Source of the DNA: Rhyzopertha dominica
Taxonomy: Eukaryota > Arthropoda > Insecta > Coleoptera > Bostrichidae
DNA length: 64,000 nt
Reading direction: 5' to 3'
Assembly: GCA_025024175.1 (NCBI GenBank)
Contig: QCXZ01000064.1
Coordinates: forward strand, 44,227,325-44,291,324
Below the pieces are notes generated by a model that made no database searches, was not told where the DNA came from, and saw nothing but the letters and a program-made list of their open reading frames with translations. A program made the position numbers and the translations under genes. Of the stretch, positions 1 to 8,544 are shown in pieces. How positions within the stretch are numbered: position 1 is the first letter of the stretch; the number at the start of each line of letters is the position of its first letter.

Positions 1-450
1 AATTATTCTATAGGCCCCAAATTAGTACAGCATATTGAAGTTCAGATCCTACGAGGGCCAATATTTATATCATTACTTACATACTGCATTGTATGGTAAA
101 TGTGTCGTCATCTACGATAAAATAAATATCATAATGTGGAGACTTTAAGCATTTTGAAATTGCACTATTTAGGCAGTATGTGAGTAAGTTTTACCATAAT
201 TAAAACTATATTTATTGCGTATTAGTGATTCGAATCTACTAGTTAAAAGATAAAAATGACTACAAATCTCTGGAATATGTATCTACTAAATATCAAAAAC
301 TGAATTTGTCAAACATTGTATCATAGCTTGCAATCAAAATTGCGTAGGTCATGTGACAAAGTATACGTAACATATAAGAACAAAAAAAAAAACAGTCGCC
401 AAGAAAACTATTTAATTTCATGCTTTTATTGTTTAAAAATGTTTGCTTGT
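1..450. other. Upstream noncoding DNA or 5' intron of the CRAL-TRIO gene
   Basis: AT-rich sequence with no convincing coding potential; the short frame at 316-504 has no recognisable domain. A pyrimidine-rich tract ending in cttgtag at about 444-450 looks like a 3' splice site just upstream of the first coding ATG. If it is used, a noncoding first exon lies to the left of the window. This is inferred from the motif only. Confidence 0.45.
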
Positions 451-472
451 AGATCTGTCCTAAGAACGAAGA

Positions 473-798
473 ATGGATTGCATAATGGAATGCCCTTTGA
501 ATGAAAAAAGAAAAAAATTGCCTACTGTGAATTTTACAGTAGAATCTCTAGTAAAAGCTGGACGGATCAAACTAGCCGATGTATATGAGTTACAAAAGAA
601 ACTACAGAACGAAGGACCACTCCCGCAGCTTACTGATGAGCAAGCTGCATGTTTCCTGCTGTCGTGCAATAATAATATACAGCAAAGTATAATTACTATC
701 AAGACACATTATAAGTTGAAAAAAACACAACTGAAACACATATTCATGAACAGGGATGTGGACAGACCAGAGCTGCAGAAGCAACTTCAGATTTGTTC
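473..798 (+). CDS. CRAL-TRIO gene, coding exon 1 (CRAL-TRIO_N region)
   Basis: Encodes residues 1-108 plus two bases of codon 109. It ends at a good donor, GTAAGA at 799; reading on gives an immediate stop, which supports splicing. It is rich in Lys, Glu and Leu, with the helical 'LTDEQAACFLLSC' segment and the 'MNRDVDRPELQ' turn typical of the domain's N-terminal helices. The two leftover bases (TC) pair with the A that opens exon 2 to make Ser109. Confidence 0.88.
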
Positions 799-3700
799 GT
801 AAGATATATATAGATTTGATTATTTACTAGATGATTGTTATCGTTCTACTTGTTTACTATATCATAGTGATTAACTCTGTCAATGTTTTAAACAATGTTT
901 ATTTGCATTTTACTTAATCCGATCTTATTTATACAGCGAATGCAGGATACATTTATTATAACTCATAAAAGCCTACTATTTTGCAGGGTTGGCATGATTA
1001 AAACAAAATGTTTAAAACAGAATGTTTTAAACTTGTTTAAAACAACGCTTCTGTTTAAAACAAAGTTTTAAACAAATGTTTATATCATTTGTTTTAAACA
1101 GTGTTTTTTAACTACTATTGTATGTGATTCATTAATTATTACTATTAGGCTCGTTTACCCTCCACAAATAGATAAACAGGTTTATTATTAATTACATATC
1201 TACATAATGTCACCTTACATTTGCATAAAAACCGCCGCAAATTGAATCAATACTTCCACATCAAATTGTCAAAATGACATTTACGTTCTTATTTTTAATA
1301 CTATACGATTAGTAATCAGCTTTTGAGTAATTTTTCTCTCTACAAATTTTTTCTAAGACAAACAGTCCTCGTGATATTAGCAAAAATATATAAATTTTCA
1401 AAATCGGTTTTTTCCAAATAATTCGAAAATTATTAATTTAACAAAAAAATTACAAGACTGATTTCTTTGATTTTCTATATAATACCAAAATTTAAAAAAA
1501 CCGTACGAGCAGGGTCCAAAATAGGTTTTTTGGAAATATTTCGAAAATTTCAATTTTGGATAAATATTCTAAGACACTTTTTGTGAGAAATTTTATTTAC
1601 TATCTGATGGTATTCTCATTTTTTAAATATATTCGGAGACATTTGGGAAAAATCGTTTTATTTAAATGACGCTTTTATTGCTAATATCTTCTAAACAGTT
1701 TGCTGCACCGAAAATTTATAAGAACTAATAATAATAATAAAAAAATAAAAATTTGCAAAAAGGGTAGTTACCCCCCAATTTTGCCCCCTTCCCGGTATCC
1801 TACTTAGCCCACAAACAATAGGTCGCAAATTTCAAGTTCATCTATTAAGTCTTTCGAAAGTTATCATGTCCACAAACAATACCACAGACACAGACAAGAA
1901 ATTTGTTTTTTTTGCGTTTTCGACTATTTTAAATCGAATGAGCAAAAAAAATTTTTGAAATTTTTTTTCGCGATACAATACTTCCCATCCGTTGGATGTG
2001 GAAGTAAATGGAATTCAAAACCAAGCACATTATTTCTGCAGCTATAAATTACAAACATTTTAAAACAACAAATAAAAAAATCTTAACCTTATCATAACAT
2101 AAAAATTTGTATTTCTGGTCAAATACAACAAAAAAATAAGTAAGACGTTCATTCAACACTTACTAGATAATTATATATTTAGCATAATAGAACAAATAGT
2201 TATCAGAACTTGGGAATATAAAAAACAATAAACAAGAAATAAAATATTTTTACTAGTGCAAGCATATCTTTTTTTGCACTTCTTGCATCGAGCTCGCACT
2301 GTACTATTTTGCACCTTAATTTTGTCGAAGTAATTCCACCCTGCATTATTTCTCCTACTGGTCATTGTAATTGTTGAACTTTAAACTTTAAACATACAAG
2401 GTCGGTTCCTATTCTCTTTGTTAAAGTTGATATTAGCTAAATTCCATCCAGTAACCAGTATGTGATTGGTCTGGATTTTAATAACAGAGTTGATTTTCGC
2501 TTAAAATAGAAAAGAAATAACGGCTCATAATAACTAAAATTGTCGCGCAAACGCCGTACACATCGAATACAAATGACAACAGGCAATCGTAGTCACCTAG
2601 GGATTTTTGGACAACTGCTACACTTTGCGTCATCTACTCGTATTTATTTTCACTAATACACATAGTAATTTGCATGAGAGTGCATGTTTAAAACAGTGTT
2701 TAAAACGTTTTAAACATGTTTTTAACTAAGCAAGAAGAAAAACATGTTTAAGACAATTTAAACATGATTAAATTAAAAAAAACTGTTTTTTGCCAACCCT
2801 GCTTTTTTGTAATTCAAGGTAAGTTATAATATTTTCTGGAATGCAGAACCCTCAGAAGAAACTTATTTTTTGTGCGAATTTTACCAATTATTGCGTAATC
2901 CTAACATTTACTGTAGGATTACTACCACCACTAACAGTAAACAATGATTTTAACTGATTATTATTTATTGGAACACAAACATCTGCTTGGTTTAACGATC
3001 TGTATGCAGACAGTTGATTTACGGTGTCTGTACCTTTTCCCATAAGAATTTTTTAGCAATTCTCTTGTTAGTAACCTTTGAACAAGCATGAATAAACAAT
3101 TTAATGTAAGATACTTGTCTAGGCGATCCTCTACGAGTGTTTTTCCTTACGTTTTGTATTAAACATTTATTGTTGCGATAACAGACAAAAAACACTATGA
3201 TTAATGTTGTCACTTAGTAGAGCCATGTACCTTTTTACAAATTGCAGCAAACTGTGATAAATGTTTTTTGTGTTGTTTATAGACGTCAGAGTAGTTCTTC
3301 CCAAGTCATGGATTATCGTCTGTCGTCAACTACACCAATGCCACCAGACATAATAGGAATGTATTCCTCGCATTTGAAATACTCATTTTTAATACTTTTT
3401 TACTTTTACTATTAAATATTTTTCTTGGGGAGCTTCGGTTACAAATCGATCAACTTGTTATTTAGTAAGCATTATTGATTTTTCGGTTGGTATCCAATAT
3501 TTTACTTTTAATAAAATACTAATAATTTTTAACCCTAATGTCTGAAAAGCTTAGCCTTCACAAAATGTGCCAGATGTACACCCTTGCTCTATATTTCCAC
3601 TACTCTTCATCAAGCATCATTCTGGTAATAGATTCTTCAATAGTTTTGTCGCTCATTTTACAGTATTTATTACTAATTCTGAAAATAACAGCGCAACTGC

Positions 3701-6336
3701 TCGATTTTTTAAGGAGTACCGCTGGCCTTCATCTGATTTTTATCACCTTGATAATCTAAAATAACCAAAAATTTATTTTCAGTTTAAATCATTAGGTCAT
3801 ATAAAATTAGTATGTACGTAGCACAAGTGCTTCTGCCTCTCAATTCTTCGTAGCCTTCGGGCTTCGTCTTCTTGCTACAAACTAAACCTCACCTCGGTTT
3901 TCGAGAAAATATCATCCACCTCACTACCCCGGTGTGTAATCTACTATTATCAATTATTTTTTTATGTCTATTATGCATAAAATTCTATATTCGCAAGATC
4001 ATTGACCTCGACGCTACATCGGGTATATCAGGAATAAGTTATCCACTTTTACTATTAGTCATTGTCAGTGCCTTATTAGAATTACAAAAGGATTTAAATT
4101 GAAAGTGAAGTCAAATTGGAAACAAGCAATGTTGACTTTAAATAAAAAGTAGCCTGCATGACGAAAACACAAACATTAATTCAGTAATCAAATAAAGAAT
4201 GTGGAAAATAAGACAATTAAAATTACAAAAATCATTCAAAATAGCAAAATTATCGTTATCTATAATTTTGTATATTTCCAAATTTCTTAATAAGTTAATT
4301 TTGAGCATTTGTCATAAAAATGTAAAGAATGTGAATTATTTAAAGATGCTGTGTGTTTCAATGACTACAAAAGATTTTCTAACGAAGAATTTGTAGTAAC
4401 TATAGCCTATTCTAAATTCTTTATTTGACCAATGAATTCATGACTGTGTTTTTGGGATGCAGACTACTTTTGGCTTGGAGTCAAGATTGAAAACGACTAA
4501 CGCATCGCTTTTAACACATCCATTTGCGTGTAGGTTGTTATAAATAATATCTATAAAATGACAACGCTTCTGCAACTTCAGTTTTAGAAACTTAATCTCT
4601 GCAGACCGCACTGACATGTCAATGTTAGTATCACAAAATGCGCTTGGCAACATCACACAGTTACACTGTGACGTCACTGATTCAAACTTTAAACATTACC
4701 AGTTGTTTAAGCATTAACTAAGCACTTTGCGAAAAATAAAAAGACACGGGTCTATTATTTTTTCTTGCAGATTCATATTCTGCAATAAAAAAAATGGGGC
4801 CAATATCAGTTACATCACAATAAGAGAGCTGTGATGGCTTAAATCCTAATACGCTCCGAGTCACATTTGCAACAAATGAAGCAAAGGAGTTACCTGCGGC
4901 GTTCAAACTTGTTTTGAACTCGATAATCAGTTGTCCATGTCAGTTATTATGACTGTGCTTTGATGCTGCTTTCTTTGTCGTTATACCGTTATTATTCCTA
5001 TTCGTGACTTCAGACGCACATTATAGGTTAAGATTAAAGCTTACCCAACCTAGATACTCGTAGCAGAGTACAATTTTCTGATCTTGGAGGAGCCAACAAG
5101 AAATACCACACAAAACAGGTCCGTAAAANTTAGCACGAGAAATCTAGAATCAGCTGTTACCACAGAGAACTAGCGAATTGTTTTACGTAATAGAGTAAAT
5201 ATTTTCTAAATTATTTTCAATTTCGTCCGTACAATGATTTTAATGTATCGGGGTATCGTATACGTTTAGTCCAGCGGCTTAGTTTTTCAATTTCAATCAG
5301 TCTGTTTTCCCGATACCCCATTACATTTCGGTAAATACCTTTTATTTTGGGTTCGTGATATGCATTAACGACCTCTCGCGCCGTAACGTAATTNGAGATA
5401 CGGGATATATTTTGCAGTTTCCGGAGTGTGTAAGATATAACAATACATTTCTAGCTGCCTTTTAGTGCCAGAATTTGTTCACAAATTGCTATAAAGTACC
5501 GTAATCGTATCCCCTAACCACTCCTACTTACCTCGCAGATTCATCACAGTATAAGTAACAGTGTAGTTTATTTGTAACGATCTTTTAAAATTTAGTTAGC
5601 TACTTACTTACTAGCTTACATCTAATATGCACATTGAAAAATAAACTTAAGCACAAATTGATCATACTTTTTGCAGATATTACGCAATACTACCTAGGAG
5701 TCAAGAAGGTTACGCCACTATATTTGTAAAGCAACAAAATGTTCACGCCTTCAATCATGCAGACTTCTGTACTGCATTCTTTATGCTTTTTGACACAGCA
5801 CTCTACGACAGCTCTTATGACAGCCCTCCCACAGGACTCATAGTACTGTGTGATATGAAAGGGGTGAGTTTGCTGACATTATTTTTTCTAAGGATAACCT
5901 CGAGTTGTATGTAGGTATCATTGTTGCATCTTGTAAAACTACAGTACTCTCTAGTGAAAGCGGCCTCGGATTTTTTCCAGGAAGGACTACAAATCCAGCT
6001 AATAAAGATATACGTCTTTAATGTCTTATGGTTCATAAGTAAGTTCATGGCATTCCTTACTCCAATGCTCAATGAACATATGCTTTCTCATGTAAGCTAA
6101 ATGTAACTATATGACCTAAAAATTTATTTGACATATTATGTTACTAGTTGCACTTCTTTCCACCCGCCGCTGGAGTGGAAGAACTTTACAAATACTTTAA
6201 CAAAACTGATTTACCTGAAGAGTTCGGGGGTGAATTGCCTTCATACAAAATATTACACGAGAAGGTAATTGAGAAAATGAGAGGCATGAAAACATATTTT
6301 GATGAAGAGGAAAGACAATGGTTAGAAAGCATCTAA
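473..6336 (+). CDS. CRAL-TRIO domain protein (alpha-tocopherol-transfer-protein-like), four coding exons
   Basis: Spliced gene assembled from four exons (473-798, 5677-5863, 5915-6091, 6148-6336). All joints have GT/AG borders and matching phase, giving 879 nt or 292 aa, the usual size for insect alpha-TTP-like proteins. The N-terminal part (residues 1-109) carries the CRAL-TRIO_N helical region with a 'LTDEQAACFLLSC' type core followed by 'NRD'. Residues 110-292 form the lipid-binding lobe: 'LPRSQEGY' (family form LPK.TP.GY), 'LIVLCDMKGVSLLHL' spanning the exon 2/3 joint, and the C-terminal 'LHFFPP...LYKYF...LPEEFGGELPS'. Family members are cytosolic carriers of small hydrophobic ligands such as tocopherol, retinoids or phosphoinositides; the ligand here cannot be told. 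No frameshift or stop interrupts it. A start at 485 is an alternative to 473. Confidence 0.9.
984..2801 (-). mobile_element. hAT-superfamily element, internally decayed, in CRAL-TRIO intron 1
   Basis: The ends match as inverted repeats CAGGGTTGGCA (left, 984) and TGCCAACCCTG (right, ending 2801). Both are followed inward by subterminal tracts of repeated GTTTAAAAC/GTTTTAAAC motifs. The flanking 8-mers are CTATTTTG (976-983) and CTTTTTTG (2802-2809), 7 of 8 identical, which fits the 8-bp target duplication of hAT elements. A short minus-strand frame near the right end encodes the start of a BED-type zinc finger, as found at the N terminus of many hAT transposases. No catalytic transposase core was seen in the 1.8 kb, so the copy is non-autonomous. 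Confidence 0.72.
2171..2365 (-). pseudogene. N-terminal BED-finger remnant of a hAT transposase
   Basis: The 64-aa frame begins near the right terminus of the hAT element and reads inward. It shows the W..F pattern ('GWNYFDKI') followed about 13 residues on by C-x2-C ('CKKCKK'), the first half of a BED zinc finger. The expected downstream His pair is absent and the frame then runs into low-complexity sequence, so this is a truncated remnant. Confidence 0.6.
2810..5676. other. Remainder of CRAL-TRIO intron 1
   Basis: AT-rich intron sequence without a recognised gene. It holds a pair of short outward-facing CAAATAAAGAAT-like repeats around 4188 and 4420, and an inverted repeat (about 5242-5257 with 5311-5327) built on CGGGGTATCG. 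Minus-strand frames at 4438-4677 and 4718-4906 show no domain I can name. The 3' splice site at 5676 ends the intron. Confidence 0.5.
5677..5863 (+). CDS. CRAL-TRIO gene, coding exon 2
   Basis: The acceptor ctttttgcag ends at 5676 and the donor GTGAGT starts at 5864. It encodes residues 110-171, from 'YYAILPRSQEGYATIF' to 'GLIVLCDMKG'. This is the start of the lipid-binding lobe and its central strand. The exon phase fits exon 1 exactly, across a 4.9-kb intron. Confidence 0.88.
5915..6091 (+). CDS. CRAL-TRIO gene, coding exon 3
   Basis: The acceptor gtatgtag ends at 5914 and the donor GTAAGC starts at 6092. The 177 nt encode 59 residues in phase 0. It begins 'VSLLHLVKL', completing the DMKG-VSL-HL motif, and ends 'LTPMLNEHMLSH'. 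The intron before it is only 51 bp. Confidence 0.87.
6148..6336 (+). CDS. CRAL-TRIO gene, terminal coding exon
   Basis: The acceptor ttactag ends at 6147. It encodes 62 residues beginning 'LHFFPPAAGVEELYKYF' and containing 'LPEEFGGELPS', the family's characteristic C-terminal segment (family form LP.E.GG). It ends with a Lys/Glu-rich tail and the stop at 6334-6336. The intron before it is 56 bp. Confidence 0.9.
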   Translation: MHFFPPAAGVEELYKYFNKTDLPEEFGGELPSYKILHEKVIEKMRGMKTYFDEEERQWLESI

Positions 6337-6475
6337 CTATGTAGAAAGCTACATAGCAGCATTAATACTTCGCAAAACATTTTATAAAACATTAGCGAAA
6401 AAAATATATGTGGATGTAGGTACATACATTAACATAGATGTGCCTAGATACACGTGTATTACACTTAAGTGTATT

Positions 6476-6481
6476 AATAAA
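6476..6481 (+). terminator. Poly(A) signal of the CRAL-TRIO gene
   Basis: Canonical AATAAA about 140 bp downstream of the stop codon, in an AT-rich 3' UTR. Confidence 0.7.
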
Positions 6482-7005
6482 GAAACGTATGGAATTATAT
6501 AATCGTTCTTTTTCCAAAATTTGCGTTTTACTTGCTTTGTTACTAAAGTTTAAACAAAATATATCAAAAACGGCAAGAAGAGTCTATTTAATGAACAGTT
6601 CTGGAACATATTAAAGAATTTCTGCATTCATTGCCATTGTTGATGGGATCTAAGTTGCACTTAACAGAGTGATCTACTTGCGTACAATTAATATTCCTGC
6701 TAGCTAATAAAGCAGATAAAGGATTTTTTGGTAACAGTAGCCAATTAAAATGTATTTGGATAAAATTTGTTTTCGCGACCGGAAATAAACAATTCCGTGA
6801 CAGTTATATAACGTTATATAGTGACAGAGCTAGTAATAAACAAATTAAAAACAGGAGATTGAAGAAAACTTGGAATAAGGAAAACACTTAAAATTAACTT
6901 ATTGGCCTGATTAATAATATTAATGGGTAGTTATTATAAGTACATTAAGTTTCTACAAATAGGAACAAAATATTTCCATTCCATTTCTTCTTTAATGGTA
7001 AGCAC
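6482..7005. other. Intergenic DNA between CRAL-TRIO gene and gypsy element
   Basis: About 520 bp of AT-rich sequence. I see no gene, repeat or RNA structure in it. Confidence 0.5.
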
Positions 7006-7009
7006 AACT

Positions 7010-7590
7010 TGATACACTACGCGTAAAAATATTGTAAAATCAGTTATTTGGCCTACGTGCATTTTTGCCAATCGGCGCATTCACGCGACTTTCTGGCGCC
7101 TGGCTCTCGCGTACTCCAGAAACACGTGTGGCGTTCGTATTTCTTTCTTTCTCCCCTTAAGGGAGAAAAGGACACACATGCCCTGAAGCCCTATAAATAC
7201 GGTGCGTGTCGTACCTAAAGGCAGAGAGGGACTGGCACCCTGTGCAAACTGTGTCAGTTTTCTTTCTTATTTCCAAAATCCCACTACCCACACCCTCTGG
7301 CCCCCTGTGAAAACTGGGTCAGATCCTCGGCCCCCTGTGAAAACTGGGTCGAATCCACCAACATTTTCAGCTAACCAACGACGCTCTTCAGGCTCTGGTA
7401 CTAACGTATTTGATCTCCCCTGTGAAAACTGGAGAACAAATACTAACAAGTACTCAGACGCCACCAGGAGTTGACGTTCCAGAGCGCGCCGAACCCCATG
7501 GGCAAGAACTCATAGCTAAATAAAAGATATAAAAATAAAATAATCTAATCACGCTTCACACAGTGACGTCCACCATTCCCGTTTACGTCA
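7010..7590 (+). repeat. 5' LTR of the gypsy element
   Basis: Begins TG and ends CA. It contains a TATA box (TATAAA, 7192-7197) and AATAAA (7519-7524), the layout expected of U3-R-U5. Three copies of a CCCTGTGAAAACTGG-type motif lie between about 7305 and 7430. The short frames seen on both strands recur unchanged in the other LTR and are not genes. Confidence 0.9.
7192..7197 (+). promoter_or_regulatory. TATA box in the gypsy 5' LTR
   Basis: TATAAA within a GC-richer context, about 320 bp upstream of the LTR poly(A) signal. The same site recurs in the 3' LTR at 12210-12215. Confidence 0.6.
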
Positions 7591-7592
7591 AT

Positions 7593-7610
7593 TGGCGCCC
7601 AACGTGGGGC
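7593..7610 (+). other. Primer-binding-site-like sequence
   Basis: TGGCGCCCAACGTGGGGC lies two bases after the 5' LTR, where gypsy elements place the tRNA primer site. The tRNA was not identified. Confidence 0.6.
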
Positions 7611-7650
7611 CGTTTCAGAACGGACATTTTGAAAACCGCACGGCCCAAAC

Positions 7651-8544
7651 ATGACCTCCCGAGCCGGCAACCCTCTTCCGTCATCACGCTCATCAGAACT
7701 GGCGCCAGAGGGTCTGGCAATGAACATCGCTACAGAGCTAACGCAGGCCACCTCCCCGTCCGCCTTGGGTCTGGAAGCCGTTCACCCTGAGAACAATTCG
7801 TCCAACGACGGCGACAGCGTTGCCATGCCGCCCTCCACAACCCCGTCGTCCGAGGTTACCAAGCTGCTAGAGGCCGTCGCGACGCTCATCAGCCGCCAGA
7901 GCAGCCTACCCGAAGCACGACCGTCGTTCGCTGGCCTGCCCAGTGAAGATCCGGAAGTCTACCTGCGCCAGGTAGAAGACTACGCTGCGCGAAACCCTCA
8001 GCCAGATCTCACGAAGTTCGCAGCTAATCAGCTAAAGGGAGCCGCGGCTCAATGGTTTCGCAGCTATGTCGAATTGTCTCTCTCTTGGGTACAATTCCGT
8101 GAGCTTCTTATCCGCAAATATGCCAGTGCGGAAGTAACCGCAAATCTTTTGTCCAAGCTATACGGACAAAAGCAGGTAGCCAACGAACCTGCAGAAATTT
8201 TCCTCCGGAAGAAAATCGAGCTGTTCCGCCGTTTACAACCCCGTGTGTCCGAAGAAGAGGCTGTCAAGATATTGATAGAGCTACTTACTCCCGCGTTGCG
8301 TCCGTATCTACGCATGGGTTCACTTGCAAGCTTCGAAGAACTGCTGGAACGCGCCTCAGTTATCGAAGGTGACCTGGCCCAGCTGAAGTCATCCGCGCCG
8401 CGCCGCGAGGAACCCCCGAAGTGCCGCATGTGTCCAGGCTATCACTATCATAAAGATTGCCCGGAACGACGTCCGCCGCCGCCGGAAAACTGGAGACGGG
8501 CCGAGCCGGCCACCGCTCAACCCCCGGCCCAAGTTCGGCCCTAG
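7651..8544 (+). CDS. gag: Gag polyprotein of the gypsy element
   Basis: 297 codons, uninterrupted. The N-terminal third is Ser/Pro/Glu-rich. Residues about 90-230 resemble the retrotransposon Gag core, with 'AAQWFRSY' and 'ELLIRKYA' segments. A zinc-knuckle-like C-x2-C-x3-H-x4-C ('CRMCPGYHYHKDC') sits near residue 255-270, one residue shorter than the standard CCHC spacing. It overlaps pol by 88 nt, with pol in the -1 frame. A GGAAAAC run in the overlap (8484-8490) is a possible but non-canonical slip site. Gag forms the cytoplasmic particle that packages element RNA. Confidence 0.88.
   Translation: MTSRAGNPLPSSRSSELAPEGLAMNIATELTQATSPSALGLEAVHPENNSSNDGDSVAMPPSTTPSSEVTKLLEAVATLISRQSSLPEARPSFAGLPSEDPEVYLRQVEDYAARNPQPDLTKFAANQLKGAAAQWFRSYVELSLSWVQFRELLIRKYASAEVTANLLSKLYGQKQVANEPAEIFLRKKIELFRRLQPRVSEEEAVKILIELLTPALRPYLRMGSLASFEELLERASVIEGDLAQLKSSAPRREEPPKCRMCPGYHYHKDCPERRPPPPENWRRAEPATAQPPAQVRP

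Noticed and set aside
1320..1960. Possible second element inside the hAT copy (repeated TTTTCCAAATAATTCGAAAATT-like words)
   Set aside because: The words are loosely repeated and I found no boundaries or target duplication, so it is not listed separately.
3283..3400. Possible extra CRAL-TRIO exon after an ag at 3282, in phase with exon 1
   Set aside because: The peptide has no CRAL-TRIO similarity and no usable donor follows. Exon 1 joins 5677 directly with a perfect domain match.
7202..7474. 90-codon frame in the gypsy LTR (and its copy at 12220-12492)
   Set aside because: It is an LTR sequence with repeats and no domain. The identical frame in both LTRs reflects LTR identity, not a gene.
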